Assembly: GCA_033344775.1 (NCBI GenBank)
Contig: JAWPMT010000004.1
Location: 248,001-312,000, forward strand
Direction of reading: 5' to 3'
DNA: 64,000 nt
DNA from: Cytophagales bacterium
GTDB lineage: Bacteria > Bacteroidota > Bacteroidia > Cytophagales > Cyclobacteriaceae
Shown: positions 33,700-41,104 of the stretch, one piece after another
Layout of the letters: every line of letters begins with the position of its first letter
Numbering within the stretch: position 1 is the first letter of the stretch
Translations under genes and position numbers: made by a program
Notes under the pieces: generated by a model
The model's database searches: none
What the model was told of the DNA's origin: nothing
What the model saw: the letters and a program-made list of their open reading frames with translations, nothing else

Positions 33700-35791
33700 G
33701 CACCATTATTTCTTGATTAAACCCCATTCGATATAATTCAATAAATATATCATTACTGATCCTAACTGGCGATTGAAATGTGTAATGTTTTCCTGTAGCG
33801 CTATTGATTAGACCTTGTACCTCGCTAAGATTGATTGCATTTGGAAATAACTCAGTATCCGCAAATTTGATTGCCATTATCTCCTTTCTATGATCCTTAT
33901 TCGTCAGCCTCTCAATATCTCTCCATTCATAAATACCCAATCTCTTATATCTCATAAACAAGGTTTTGGCTTCATCAATATCCACATTCTCAATGAATGA
34001 AGAACCTACAATACACTTCTTTCTTTGTGCTCTATCGTCGTTGCTAATATACCAGAGTATTCGACCTACTCCCGTGATTATCCTTGGATTAGCACTTCTG
34101 TAGTAGACATTTTCCTTATTCCATGACAATTCTGGTCTAGCGCTAAAAAGTGAAGCGCCCGCAGAAAAATGATCGAATAGTTGTGCAGCCCAATATGGCT
34201 TGATAGGAACTATAAAGCAGTCAACTTCATTGCTACTCAATTTTACAGGAAATAGAACTCTTTCAATTTTGGGATGGAAAGTCATATCCTTCAAAATCAA
34301 CCCATTCTCCACTATGATATTTTCTTGCTCAATTTGCTGAATGAGACTCAAATCATTATAAATACCACATACTAGGTCTCTTCTCCAGGTGTTATTCACT
34401 TTCTGAAATTGAAAAGACCTAATGATAGATATCTGATTATCATTTAGATACTTTTCCAGTATTAAGATTGTTCCTTTTTTACTTGATACCGCCCTTCTTA
34501 TTGTGTAAGTCAACAATTGTTGCATGAGTGTATCTGAAAGGTAGTGATTACCCACCCTCAGTACCTCAACTATCAATTCCTTTTCTTTTTCAATAAGGCC
34601 AATTAATCCAAAAAATGTTCTTTCATGCTTTACAACTTTAAGGTGGGCATTACCATTTGAAACAAGTTTGGAAACCGAACTTTTAAAATCTGTTTTTTTC
34701 TCTGCCTCGCTGTTTTTCAAAAATTCATCAACAGCCATATTCAATTCCTTCGAGTGAACTAATCCAAATTCATAGCTAGTTCCAGCTAATCGAGCAGGCT
34801 GATAATTAGAGGAATTTATTAAGCTATCTATTTCTATTAAGAATTCATCAGGAGACATTATGTATATCCCATACTTATCAAAAAGTTGATCCTTCAATTT
34901 CTGAATTTCTCTATCCTGAGTAAGAAAGTAGCTACATCCTGAAGATACAGCCTCTCCTATTTGTCTAAGGTCGGCCTTGTCATTTTCATTTTTACAATCT
35001 TTTATTGAGTTCAAGAACGTCAATACTGAATCGTATTCACTTGGTTTGAATTTCGTTCTCTTGAAATTCCTTTTAATGAAAGCTCTTGTTTTCTCTCTCC
35101 TCTCAGTATTAGGATCAGCATCAATTTCCAAATACATTTCATTGGCGAAATAATAATCTACATCATCTATCAACCAATCAGATAATAATGCCTTGACGAA
35201 CGGCTTGCCTTCTGTTTCGTCTCGCAGATCAATAACGATATTAGCGTCGATTAGGGCTTTCTGTTTTCCTGATTCAATATCCTCCGAAAACAAGGTCGGC
35301 GCATTAAAATCCAACCACCAAAGTGAAAGATTTGAATCCCTTTTCCCTCTACCTCTCTTGGTTTTAATTGGTTTGAATCCTAGTCTCTTCCAGACTCTTT
35401 TTGCATTGAAATAATCATCTCTGCAATTGAGACCAAATCCCCTCAATTGTGGCTCGTATTTATTACGCAAGTTTCGGATTAACTCATTAGCTACACCCTT
35501 TCCCCGACAATCATCATTTACGCATAGGTGAGTAATACTTAAGCTATTGCTCTTTTGAACAACCCTGAACATTATGTAGCCTAGAAGCGATTCTCCCTCA
35601 TGGCAGATCAAAATCCATTTCTTCTTTGCAACAGCTTTGAAGGCTTCTCGTGTGAAATGCCCGAGTGTCGATGAATTGCGATCGCCAAGTTCAATCACTT
35701 TCTGTAAAAAACCATCCCTATGATCTATGTACTTGAATCTCATCCTTTGCCGAAAACATTCGTGAACCTGAGCCAAGTTACTATTTATCAC
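33692..35791 (-). CDS. GNAT-PIN-GNAT-like-ASCH multidomain protein
   Basis: The product has 699 residues. Residues 15-160 form a GNAT acetyltransferase with the acetyl-CoA motif CRGKGVANELI (R96 to A101). Residues 178-320 form a PIN nuclease-like domain with acidic residues D182 (LIDANI), E218/E222, D274 (KADLRQ) and D293 (LTQD). Residues about 380-480 look like a second, degenerate GNAT unit. The last 200 contain an ASCH-like segment starting FIVPIKPYWAAQLFD. PIN domains cut RNA; GNAT toxins acetylate aminoacyl-tRNA or proteins. Fused with ASCH this suggests an RNA-targeting conflict system with the overlapping ASCH gene. Domain boundaries are by eye. Confidence 0.7.
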   Translation of the reverse strand: MINSNLAQVHECFRQRMRFKYIDHRDGFLQKVIELGDRNSSTLGHFTREAFKAVAKKKWILICHEGESLLGYIMFRVVQKSNSLSITHLCVNDDCRGKGVANELIRNLRNKYEPQLRGFGLNCRDDYFNAKRVWKRLGFKPIKTKRGRGKRDSNLSLWWLDFNAPTLFSEDIESGKQKALIDANIVIDLRDETEGKPFVKALLSDWLIDDVDYYFANEMYLEIDADPNTERREKTRAFIKRNFKRTKFKPSEYDSVLTFLNSIKDCKNENDKADLRQIGEAVSSGCSYFLTQDREIQKLKDQLFDKYGIYIMSPDEFLIEIDSLINSSNYQPARLAGTSYEFGLVHSKELNMAVDEFLKNSEAEKKTDFKSSVSKLVSNGNAHLKVVKHERTFFGLIGLIEKEKELIVEVLRVGNHYLSDTLMQQLLTYTIRRAVSSKKGTILILEKYLNDNQISIIRSFQFQKVNNTWRRDLVCGIYNDLSLIQQIEQENIIVENGLILKDMTFHPKIERVLFPVKLSSNEVDCFIVPIKPYWAAQLFDHFSAGASLFSARPELSWNKENVYYRSANPRIITGVGRILWYISNDDRAQRKKCIVGSSFIENVDIDEAKTLFMRYKRLGIYEWRDIERLTNKDHRKEIMAIKFADTELFPNAINLSEVQGLINSATGKHYTFQSPVRISNDIFIELYRMGFNQEIMVHE

Positions 35792-35937
35792 ATCTACCTC
35801 AAAGTATAGTGTTTAATTGTCATTGAAAATTTGGACTATCCTCAAAGTGGGTTCTAATTTGATTTTGACTAAGTTTTACTTCCCACTTCAGACTGGACCT
35901 AAGCTTAAAGTGTGATTGTGATTTGGAGAGGAACTAC

Positions 35938-36357
35938 CTATTTAAATGATTTGATTGTATTTACATATTTCTTTTCTAATTTCTCCCACTTATCTATCAA
36001 ATCTAAACCTGCCTTAGACTCTAAAAATTCATCAAGGTCTTCACCTCTTATCATTGCCATATGAATTGCTTCAGAGTAGTAGACTGGTACTTGATACTCA
36101 ATGTACGGCGTGGTTTCATTTCGCTTCAAAGCCTGATCAATTTCACTACGGCGTAGATAGTGTTTATCAATATCTGGATACTTATGTAGGGTTAAAAATC
36201 CTTTCTCAATCCATCCGTAAATAGTTGACCTGCTCACGTTGGCATAAATTGCGGCTTCTGACTTCATCAGATATTCCTTTTCATGGATCGGAACCCCTAT
36301 TTGTTTCTCCTTGACTTCCACATAGGTCATTACAGAACCTCTTGAGATTTCACTCAT
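35938..36357 (-). CDS. Excisionase-like helix-turn-helix protein
   Basis: The 139-residue protein has a MerR/excisionase-type HTH at about 27-76 (KSEAAIYANVSRSTIYGWIEKG, then HYLRRSEIDQAL), followed by a helical, charged C-terminus. It starts one base after the stop of the truncated recombinase gene on the same strand, the typical int-xis arrangement. It may have acted as recombination directionality factor for the element. A stand-alone DNA-binding regulator is the alternative. Confidence 0.7.
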   Translation of the reverse strand: MSEISRGSVMTYVEVKEKQIGVPIHEKEYLMKSEAAIYANVSRSTIYGWIEKGFLTLHKYPDIDKHYLRRSEIDQALKRNETTPYIEYQVPVYYSEAIHMAMIRGEDLDEFLESKAGLDLIDKWEKLEKKYVNTIKSFK

Positions 36358-36358
36358 A

Positions 36359-36745
36359 TTACCTTAAGTTATTTAGTCTTTCAGTGTAAGCATCAAGCTG
36401 TTCCTGAGAGTAAGATTTCGCGTAATGCTTCTTTATCACATCAATTGATGTATCGGTTATACTAGCGATGATATCATGCGGTACACCTGCAATAACCAAC
36501 TGTGAAATGAAAGTCTTTCTACCAACCTTGGAAGTCAGTTTTTTAAATAGAGGGGTTGGACCTTCTTTAACAATGACCATTCGATTTAATTCCAGTTTCT
36601 CGCCAATTATTTGTAGCCGCTTATTCATCTTCTGCCCTGTAATATCTGGTGGAAATTCGTTATTCCAACGCTCTAGCACTTGATTGAAGATGTTTAGACG
36701 CCTTATGCGATGCACATTCCCTGTTTTGTTTTCGATCAGCATCAA
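36359..36745 (-). pseudogene. Truncated tyrosine recombinase (C-terminal catalytic part)
   Basis: Only 128 residues remain of a protein normally near 400. KTGNVHRIRRLN and ITGQKMNKRLQIIGE match the middle of Bacteroidota phage-type integrases. TSKVGRKTFISQLVIAGVP is box II with R76, but the usual His three residues earlier is Lys (K73). HYAK carries the nucleophile Y108. The N-terminal DNA-binding domain and catalytic Arg I are missing. In-frame sequence upstream (YDDTHL) is cut by a stop near 36773, exactly where an unrelated helicase-like fragment begins on the opposite strand, so a rearrangement removed the 5' part. Confidence 0.75.
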
Positions 36746-36749
36746 GTGA

Positions 36750-37001
36750 GTATCATCGTATACAACGGGTGATTACACCTTCCTAGCAAGCAACCTTGAA
36801 CATGGCTTTCTACCGCCTAATTTGGCTGCATTAATGGAGTATGACATTCCCTCCTCCGCAATTAGAAAACTAAGCAATATCTTAAATTCAGGTCGAGCAC
36901 CAGAAGTACTGGTTCAATTCATAAGTGGAATGAACAATGAACAACTCAAAAAACATGGCTTAATCGATTACGAAATAAATAAAATAAGAAATGCACTTTA
37001 A
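36750..37001 (+). pseudogene. C-terminal fragment of a helicase-like protein
   Basis: An 83-codon open stretch ends at TAA 36999-37001 and has no start of its own at the left. It reads GDYTFLASNLEHGFLPPNLAALMEYDIPSSAIRKL in overlapping pieces, then ISGMNNEQLKKHGLIDYEINKIRNAL. The E-H-G-x-L-P-P-N-L-A-x-L-M-E-Y-D-I-P pattern recalls the tail of large DEAD/DEAH helicases of defence systems. It abuts the truncated recombinase on the other strand, marking a junction at about 36.75 kb. The family call is tentative. The next 250 bases hold nothing recognisable. Confidence 0.4.
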
Positions 37002-37256
37002 TACACCATAGACATTTTCAGGTCACATGCCAGCCCCTCAGCCAAAGCTGCCAAAGAGTGTGGCTGAGGAATTCTGCAATTGGCGGCTAACAAAAATCCA
37101 ATAAGTGCTGAAATCCATAGTCTAACGGAGGTATTTGCCAAGGTTCGTAGGATAGCTTTCTCGATACTTACAGATGTCCAGCTTACGGATTTTAACGCGT
37201 CTTTAACCTTGACCTACCTACTAGAAGCTTCTTAACTCCTTCGCTTTCTCGACCAA

Positions 37257-37472
37257 CTAAAAATCAACGACCTCCGGTAACGAAACACCTAAAGCCTTTG
37301 CCACTTCATACAAACTGTAAAGCGTCGGGTTCACCTTTCTATTCTCCAACTTTTCAATTGCTTGACGGTCTTTGCCACAAGCCCTGGCTAGATCAGATTG
37401 ACTCCATCCTTTTTCTGTTCTTAGCTCAATGATTCGTTGACCGATTTTGGTTTTTAGCTCGTCTTTAGTCAC
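37257..37472 (-). CDS. XRE-family transcriptional regulator
   Basis: The 71-residue Cro/C1 HTH protein starts at GTG 37472 (MTKDELKTKIGQRIIELRTEKGW). The HTH is SQSDLARACGKDRQAIEKLENRKVNPTLYSLYEVAKALG. It is divergent from the small helical protein gene at 37573, with a 100-base intergenic region full of TGTCATATA and TTTGTCA/TGACAAA boxes, most likely its operators. It belongs to a different subgroup from the XRE protein at 30.6 kb. Confidence 0.88.
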   Translation of the reverse strand: MTKDELKTKIGQRIIELRTEKGWSQSDLARACGKDRQAIEKLENRKVNPTLYSLYEVAKALGVSLPEVVDF

Positions 37473-37504
37473 GAATCAAATGTCAACGAACAATACGACA
37501 ATAG

Positions 37505-37555
37505 TGTCATATAAAAGTTTGACAAATGATATTTGATATTTATGTTTGTCATATA
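37505..37555. promoter_or_regulatory. Operator cluster between divergent genes
   Basis: TGTCATATA occurs as a direct repeat at 37505-37513 and 37547-37555. TGACAAA (37520-37526) and TTTGTCA (37545-37551) form an inverted repeat. Placement between the XRE gene and the divergent small-protein gene suggests repressor control of both. Confidence 0.55.
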
Positions 37556-37572
37556 GTTAATTGACATTCTGT

Positions 37573-37890
37573 ATGAGCCTGCTAACCAAAACAATCCACA
37601 TCCCTGAGTCTTATCCCATCACTGAGCCGATGATCCTGGAGTTGGTGGAGCTACTTGAAGGGGGTGATCTTAAGACGATGAGCAGAATAATTCGGATGCT
37701 TACTTTCTATTATTTGAATCGGGAGCACCAGGAGCTTAGTGCAGAGTTTCAGGTCTTCATGAAGGAACTACCGGCGTTGTTTGATTTTCTGGATGTGGTG
37801 GAGGATGAGTTGGAACATATAAATTCTGGCCTAGGACCGAGCGCAAAAGAGATTCCCGACGCTGATTTTATATCATCAAATGGAGAATAG
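37573..37890 (+). CDS. Small helical protein, paralogue of the one at 31980
   Basis: From ATG 37573 (MSLLTKTIHIPESYPIT) the protein has 105 residues. The helical core MILELVELL, RIIRMLTFYYL, AEFQVFMKELPALFDFLDVVEDELEHI matches the protein at 31980-32246 in order and spacing; the acidic tail differs. It is transcribed divergently from the XRE regulator through a shared operator region. This looks like a repressor/antirepressor or toxin-antitoxin module, but no known family is recognised. Confidence 0.65.
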   Translation: MSLLTKTIHIPESYPITEPMILELVELLEGGDLKTMSRIIRMLTFYYLNREHQELSAEFQVFMKELPALFDFLDVVEDELEHINSGLGPSAKEIPDADFISSNGE

Positions 37891-37938
37891 TTAATGCAAC
37901 AGCTGGGAATGACGCTCGGAATTCTTTCGTTGCTAAGG

Positions 37939-38640
37939 TCAGTGTCTCTTATCCCGCCCATTCTCATATCCAACCAAGTTCATCATTTCCCGGACTCTGC
38001 TTCTGACTCTGTTACCGTATAGTTCTTCGATCTCGTTGCTGTTGAGATTGGTGGTCAAGTGTGTGAGCATACCCTGAGAAATGAAGAGGTCATATCTGGA
38101 GAGTAGGATCTCTGACATCACGTTGCACTCATTACCAAAGTACTTCAAAGTGTCTTCGGCTCCCAGGTCATCGAAGCAAAAGGTCTTGGGTTGCCACTCC
38201 ATGTTGTTGTGTCCGAAGGACTGATCACTGTACCGCTGGATTACTTTGTAGCCTTCCTGGATGAATTCAAATGAGACCTTTCTGCAAGATACCATAGTGT
38301 GATGGTTGTAAGCTGCTGTGATGAATCGGAAGAGGTTCATGAGGGATGTTTTGCCACAACCGATAGGGCCGGTCAATAGGATGCCTTTTCTGAAGCTAAT
38401 GCCCAGCTGTTTCGCATTGTCCTCGTCTTTCATGAAATATACCAGGAGCTTGAATATTACTTCGTGATCTTCTTCAACGATGCGGAAGTGGTCGCCGTAA
38501 AATCGCTTTCCGGAATGCTCAAGAACGGAGAGGCATTCGGAAAATGGGAACTTATCAGAGTTAAAGCGCTGGGCGTCCTGGCCCGCAGGCTTTCGCTTTA
38601 TTTTATGAATACTGGTTTTGCCCATTTCTAAAAGTTCCAT
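37939..38640 (-). CDS. DnaC/IstB-like AAA+ ATPase
   Basis: The 233-residue protein has Walker A GPIGCGKT (91-98), Walker B FCFDDLG (154-160), a sensor stretch LTTNLNSNEI, and the arginine finger region GNRVRSRVREM. This matches DnaC/IstB-like helicase loaders or mobile-element ATPases common in Bacteroidota conjugative and mobilisable elements. It lies 32 bases downstream of a winged-helix-like replication gene on the same strand. The pair probably loads a helicase at an element origin. IstB proper would have an istA transposase neighbour, which is absent. Confidence 0.75.
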   Translation of the reverse strand: MELLEMGKTSIHKIKRKPAGQDAQRFNSDKFPFSECLSVLEHSGKRFYGDHFRIVEEDHEVIFKLLVYFMKDEDNAKQLGISFRKGILLTGPIGCGKTSLMNLFRFITAAYNHHTMVSCRKVSFEFIQEGYKVIQRYSDQSFGHNNMEWQPKTFCFDDLGAEDTLKYFGNECNVMSEILLSRYDLFISQGMLTHLTTNLNSNEIEELYGNRVRSRVREMMNLVGYENGRDKRH

Positions 38641-38672
38641 TCACTGTGACCATTGCCGCTGGAAAATTGGTA

Positions 38673-39086
38673 TCAAAGAGGTTCATTGTAATTTTTATTT
38701 TGGGAGACATTTTTGTTTACCTGTTTATTATGTTTATACTGTTTATATATAGGTCCATTTACCTTTCCCACTACCTGTACAGTACCTTTCCCAAATGTGT
38801 ACAGGTAAACCTGGCTTCCGCGATGTGGATTAAAGGATGGATCATACTTAATGTATTGCCACGTGTGGAGGTCCTTCAAACACTTGGTGTAAGTGGTCTT
38901 AGATCCGATCTTGGAAGCCTTCATGATATCCTCTCGAATGATAGTAAAAGGGTTCTGGAATCTGTTGAGATTCCAGAACTGAAAGAGGGCCATGTACAAT
39001 GACATATGAACGGCACTTAGCCTCCGGTCCTCATAGGACTTTTCGAACCAGCCATTGAGATGTGCGATGTAATTGACATTACTCAT
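38673..39086 (-). CDS. DnaD-like/winged-helix putative replication protein
   Basis: The 137-residue protein reads SAVHMSLYMALFQFWNLNRFQNPFTIIREDIMKASKIGSKTTYTKCLKDL, a winged-helix pattern of the helix-turn-helix type found at the N-terminus of replication-initiation and DnaD-like proteins. It then becomes Lys/Asn-rich. Co-orientation with the DnaC-like ATPase gene right after it supports a replication role. It lacks the longer C-terminal part of many relatives. The family assignment is moderate. Confidence 0.5.
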   Translation of the reverse strand: MSNVNYIAHLNGWFEKSYEDRRLSAVHMSLYMALFQFWNLNRFQNPFTIIREDIMKASKIGSKTTYTKCLKDLHTWQYIKYDPSFNPHRGSQVYLYTFGKGTVQVVGKVNGPIYKQYKHNKQVNKNVSQNKNYNEPL

Positions 39087-39117
39087 ACTGACATCCTAAA
39101 CATCTATTGAGCTTATT

Positions 39118-39192
39118 AGAGCGCCAAAGAGATACCAGGGACAAAATGGTCCTATGAAAAATATGAGGACCATTTTTCCGGTATGACGCTCT
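39118..39192 (-). terminator. Long imperfect hairpin with terminator core
   Basis: Outer arms AGAGCG (39118-39123)/CGCTCT (39187-39192) and TACC/GGTA enclose AAAATGGTCCTAT (39143-39155) paired with ATGAGGACCATTTT (39163-39176). On the minus strand the core ends in a T-rich arm and follows the HTH gene at 39198, so it probably terminates that gene. The extended arms are more than a terminator needs. Confidence 0.6.
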
Positions 39193-39197
39193 AAGTA

Positions 39198-39521
39198 TTA
39201 AGCGTGATTGTACTTGTTGTTATCGATCATGTCGATGATGTCCTGGTATTCGTAAAAGATGATCCCTTGCACTTTGGTGTAGGGCAGATGTCCGTTCACT
39301 CGTAGGTTCTGTAATGAGCCTGCTGAGATCTTTAGCATCTTGCGTACTTCTGAAGACTTTAACCATTGCCGTTTTGGACCTTCATCTGCGTTCTGAATCA
39401 ATGAGTGTAATTCTCCTAATAGTTCTGTTTTGAATTCACGGAGATCTTCTTTAGTGATGATTTGATCACGAGAGACGCCTGTTTTCAGCGGAGTTCTCGA
39501 AACGATGTTTTCTGTAGCCAT
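39198..39521 (-). CDS. Helix-turn-helix (excisionase-type) protein
   Basis: The 107-residue protein has a helical N-terminus (EDLREFKTELLGELHSLI) and a C-terminal HTH_17-type domain: QWLKSSEVRKMLKISAGSLQNLRVNGHLPYTKVQGIIFYEYQDI. These are very common beside integrases and rteC-like genes in Bacteroidota mobile elements, where they act as excisionases or regulators. Its stop codon lies inside the 15-base sequence CTAAGTATTAAGCGT (39191-39205), repeated upstream of the gene at 39762-39776. Confidence 0.8.
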   Translation of the reverse strand: MATENIVSRTPLKTGVSRDQIITKEDLREFKTELLGELHSLIQNADEGPKRQWLKSSEVRKMLKISAGSLQNLRVNGHLPYTKVQGIIFYEYQDIIDMIDNNKYNHA

Positions 39522-39590
39522 AAGAAACGTTTATTTGTTTTTGTTTTCAATGGCTCAAATATGAAAGGGGTTTTCAACTTTTATTCACAA

Positions 39591-39866
39591 GTGGGAATGA
39601 GGTGGGAACGGATTTTTTTGAATTTTCTTCATTTTTTTCTGATTTCTGAACGCTTTTCACCTTTCAGGTCCACTTCCTGCAATGATTGCCTGTAGAAATG
39701 AAGCAAAATGGAGAAGTTACCTATGTTTTGAGACGAGTGTGGGTCAGCTCTGGAACTATTCCTAAGTATTAAGCGTCTGTCACTGTTATGAATTAACCTG
39801 AAAAAGTTGAATTTACCTATAGAATTAAGTGGCTTTTGGGAATTCCCACCTGGTCCCGAGTGGGAA
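39591..39866. repeat. GTGGGAA iteron-like sites and a 15-bp direct repeat
   Basis: GTGGGAA occurs at 39591-39597, 39602-39608 and 39860-39866, with the inverse TTCCCAC at 39843-39849 forming a hairpin with the last copy. CTAAGTATTAAGCGT (39762-39776) repeats the sequence at 39191-39205. No gene is seen in 39522-39965, so this is the regulatory or recombination region of the element. Confidence 0.45.
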
Positions 39867-39906
39867 CAATAAAAGGGGTTAAAACGTGCTTAAAGCAGGA
39901 TATGTT

Positions 39907-39942
39907 AAGAAAAAGAGGTAACACCCGACGTTTGTTACCTCT
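39907..39942 (-). terminator. Terminator of rteC
   Basis: On the minus strand AGAGGTAACA (39933-39942) pairs perfectly with TGTTACCTCT (39914-39923) and is followed by TTTTCTT. Confidence 0.88.
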
Positions 39943-39965
39943 CCTACTTAATGGTTACTTTAAGT

Positions 39966-40801
39966 CTAAGCATGATTAGACTCTATTTCCTCCCTTATGC
40001 GTTCATTTAGATTGTCTTTCAGTTTGTCCAGAAATTCTGTTGGATCTTTCTTTCTCTTAATATCATTGAAGGTCCTGTAGATGTTGTCAATCTCTATATT
40101 GAAAAACTGCTGGGCATGTGTTGACAAGACATTGAGTTCCATGTCGATTATCCCATAATAGATGAGTGCGTACAGCATAAGAACAAATTCTGTTTTGGAC
40201 CCTAGCCATTTAGGGGACTTCCTGGATTTTCCATTTGAGCTGCCGTTGGTATCTGCAACCAATGCATATTCCTGTCTTAAGAATTGAAGAAACTTTTCAT
40301 TTGCGAGGATCAAAGATAGCGTGGGGTCCGCTGGAGAACTGAATTGAGGATCTATTGGAATGATTAACGACCCATGTAATCGGGCTTCATAGAGGCGGTG
40401 ACTGAAGTAGAGTTGGTCTAAGTGGATGGACTTGAATTCGATGTAATTGTGTAGCTCCTGATATTGGGCTAGTAAGGTATTGACACTACCTCTGGTATCC
40501 TTGATATAGACTCTGACCCCTTTAGGATTGTTCTTAGGCTTTCCCTGGTAGTATCGTAAAACCAGACCAAGAAATAATAGCTCAGAAGAGAACAATGGTT
40601 TGATATGCTTGAAAAAAGTTATTTGCTCTTGTTCTGTTAAACTGATCTGTTCGTACCGTTCACGGAGTTCTTTGATAAGTTGGTTACATGTGTCTATGTT
40701 ATCATTGACTGTATCCAGTTATTAGCGGAATTATCAATTTTTAAGATGTCAGTTTTCAGTCGATCTAATAGATCGTCAAAGTGTTGTCTGTTTTTAGTCA
40801 T
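39966..40801 (-). pseudogene. rteC: RteC-family regulator, frameshifted
   Basis: The C-terminal 209 codons read KWLGSKTEFVLMLYALIYYGII, then FFNIEIDNIYRTFNDIKRKKDPTEFLDKLKDNLNERI, characteristic of RteC, the regulator that triggers excision and transfer genes of CTnDOT-type conjugative transposons. The N-terminus is in another frame: ATG 40801 gives MTKNRQHFDDLLDRLKTDIL, which ends at TAG 40694-40696. The main frame supplies LDTVNDNIDTCNQLIKELRERY. Joining them needs one extra base near 40720, so a single-base deletion has split the gene. A sequencing error is possible. The terminator downstream is intact. Confidence 0.75.
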
Positions 40802-41104
40802 TTCGTGACGTTTCTTAGTTATTCTTATATACTTGGGACCGGAAATAGCGGTGCCCTTGTACCCAGCAATTGTGTGCTAGAAAGGTCCGAAATAGTAAGT
40901 ATTCTGAGTTCTTAACGAGTATTAAAGACTTAAAAACGAACAAAAGGTTTCGAAAAGTATGCGTTTTTCCTTTGCAAATTTCGCCAAAAGAAATTGCACT
41001 TTAACGGGATTAGTATTTGTGGTTAACTCAATGTAGGTGAGGGGAATATTGTGCCTTAAGTAACGATTTTCTCGATACAGATTATCAATTCATCATTCGA
41101 GAAT
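40802..41104. other. Spacer between the island and the adhesin operon
   Basis: No gene is seen. TTCTCGA (41069-41075) and TCGAGAA (41097-41103) form a perfect inverted repeat just after the OmpA-family stop and may terminate the minus-strand operon, although a T run is lacking. No copy of the tRNA-Arg 3' end was found here. Confidence 0.5.

Noticed and set aside
37939-38640. IstB of an IS21-type insertion sequence
   Set aside because: No istA transposase or terminal inverted repeats are nearby, and the neighbour is a winged-helix replication-like gene.
40802-41104. Right-hand attachment repeat matching the tRNA-Arg 3' end
   Set aside because: No copy of the T-loop/acceptor sequence TTCGAATCCTTCCGAGTGC was seen at the right side of the island or near internal junctions.
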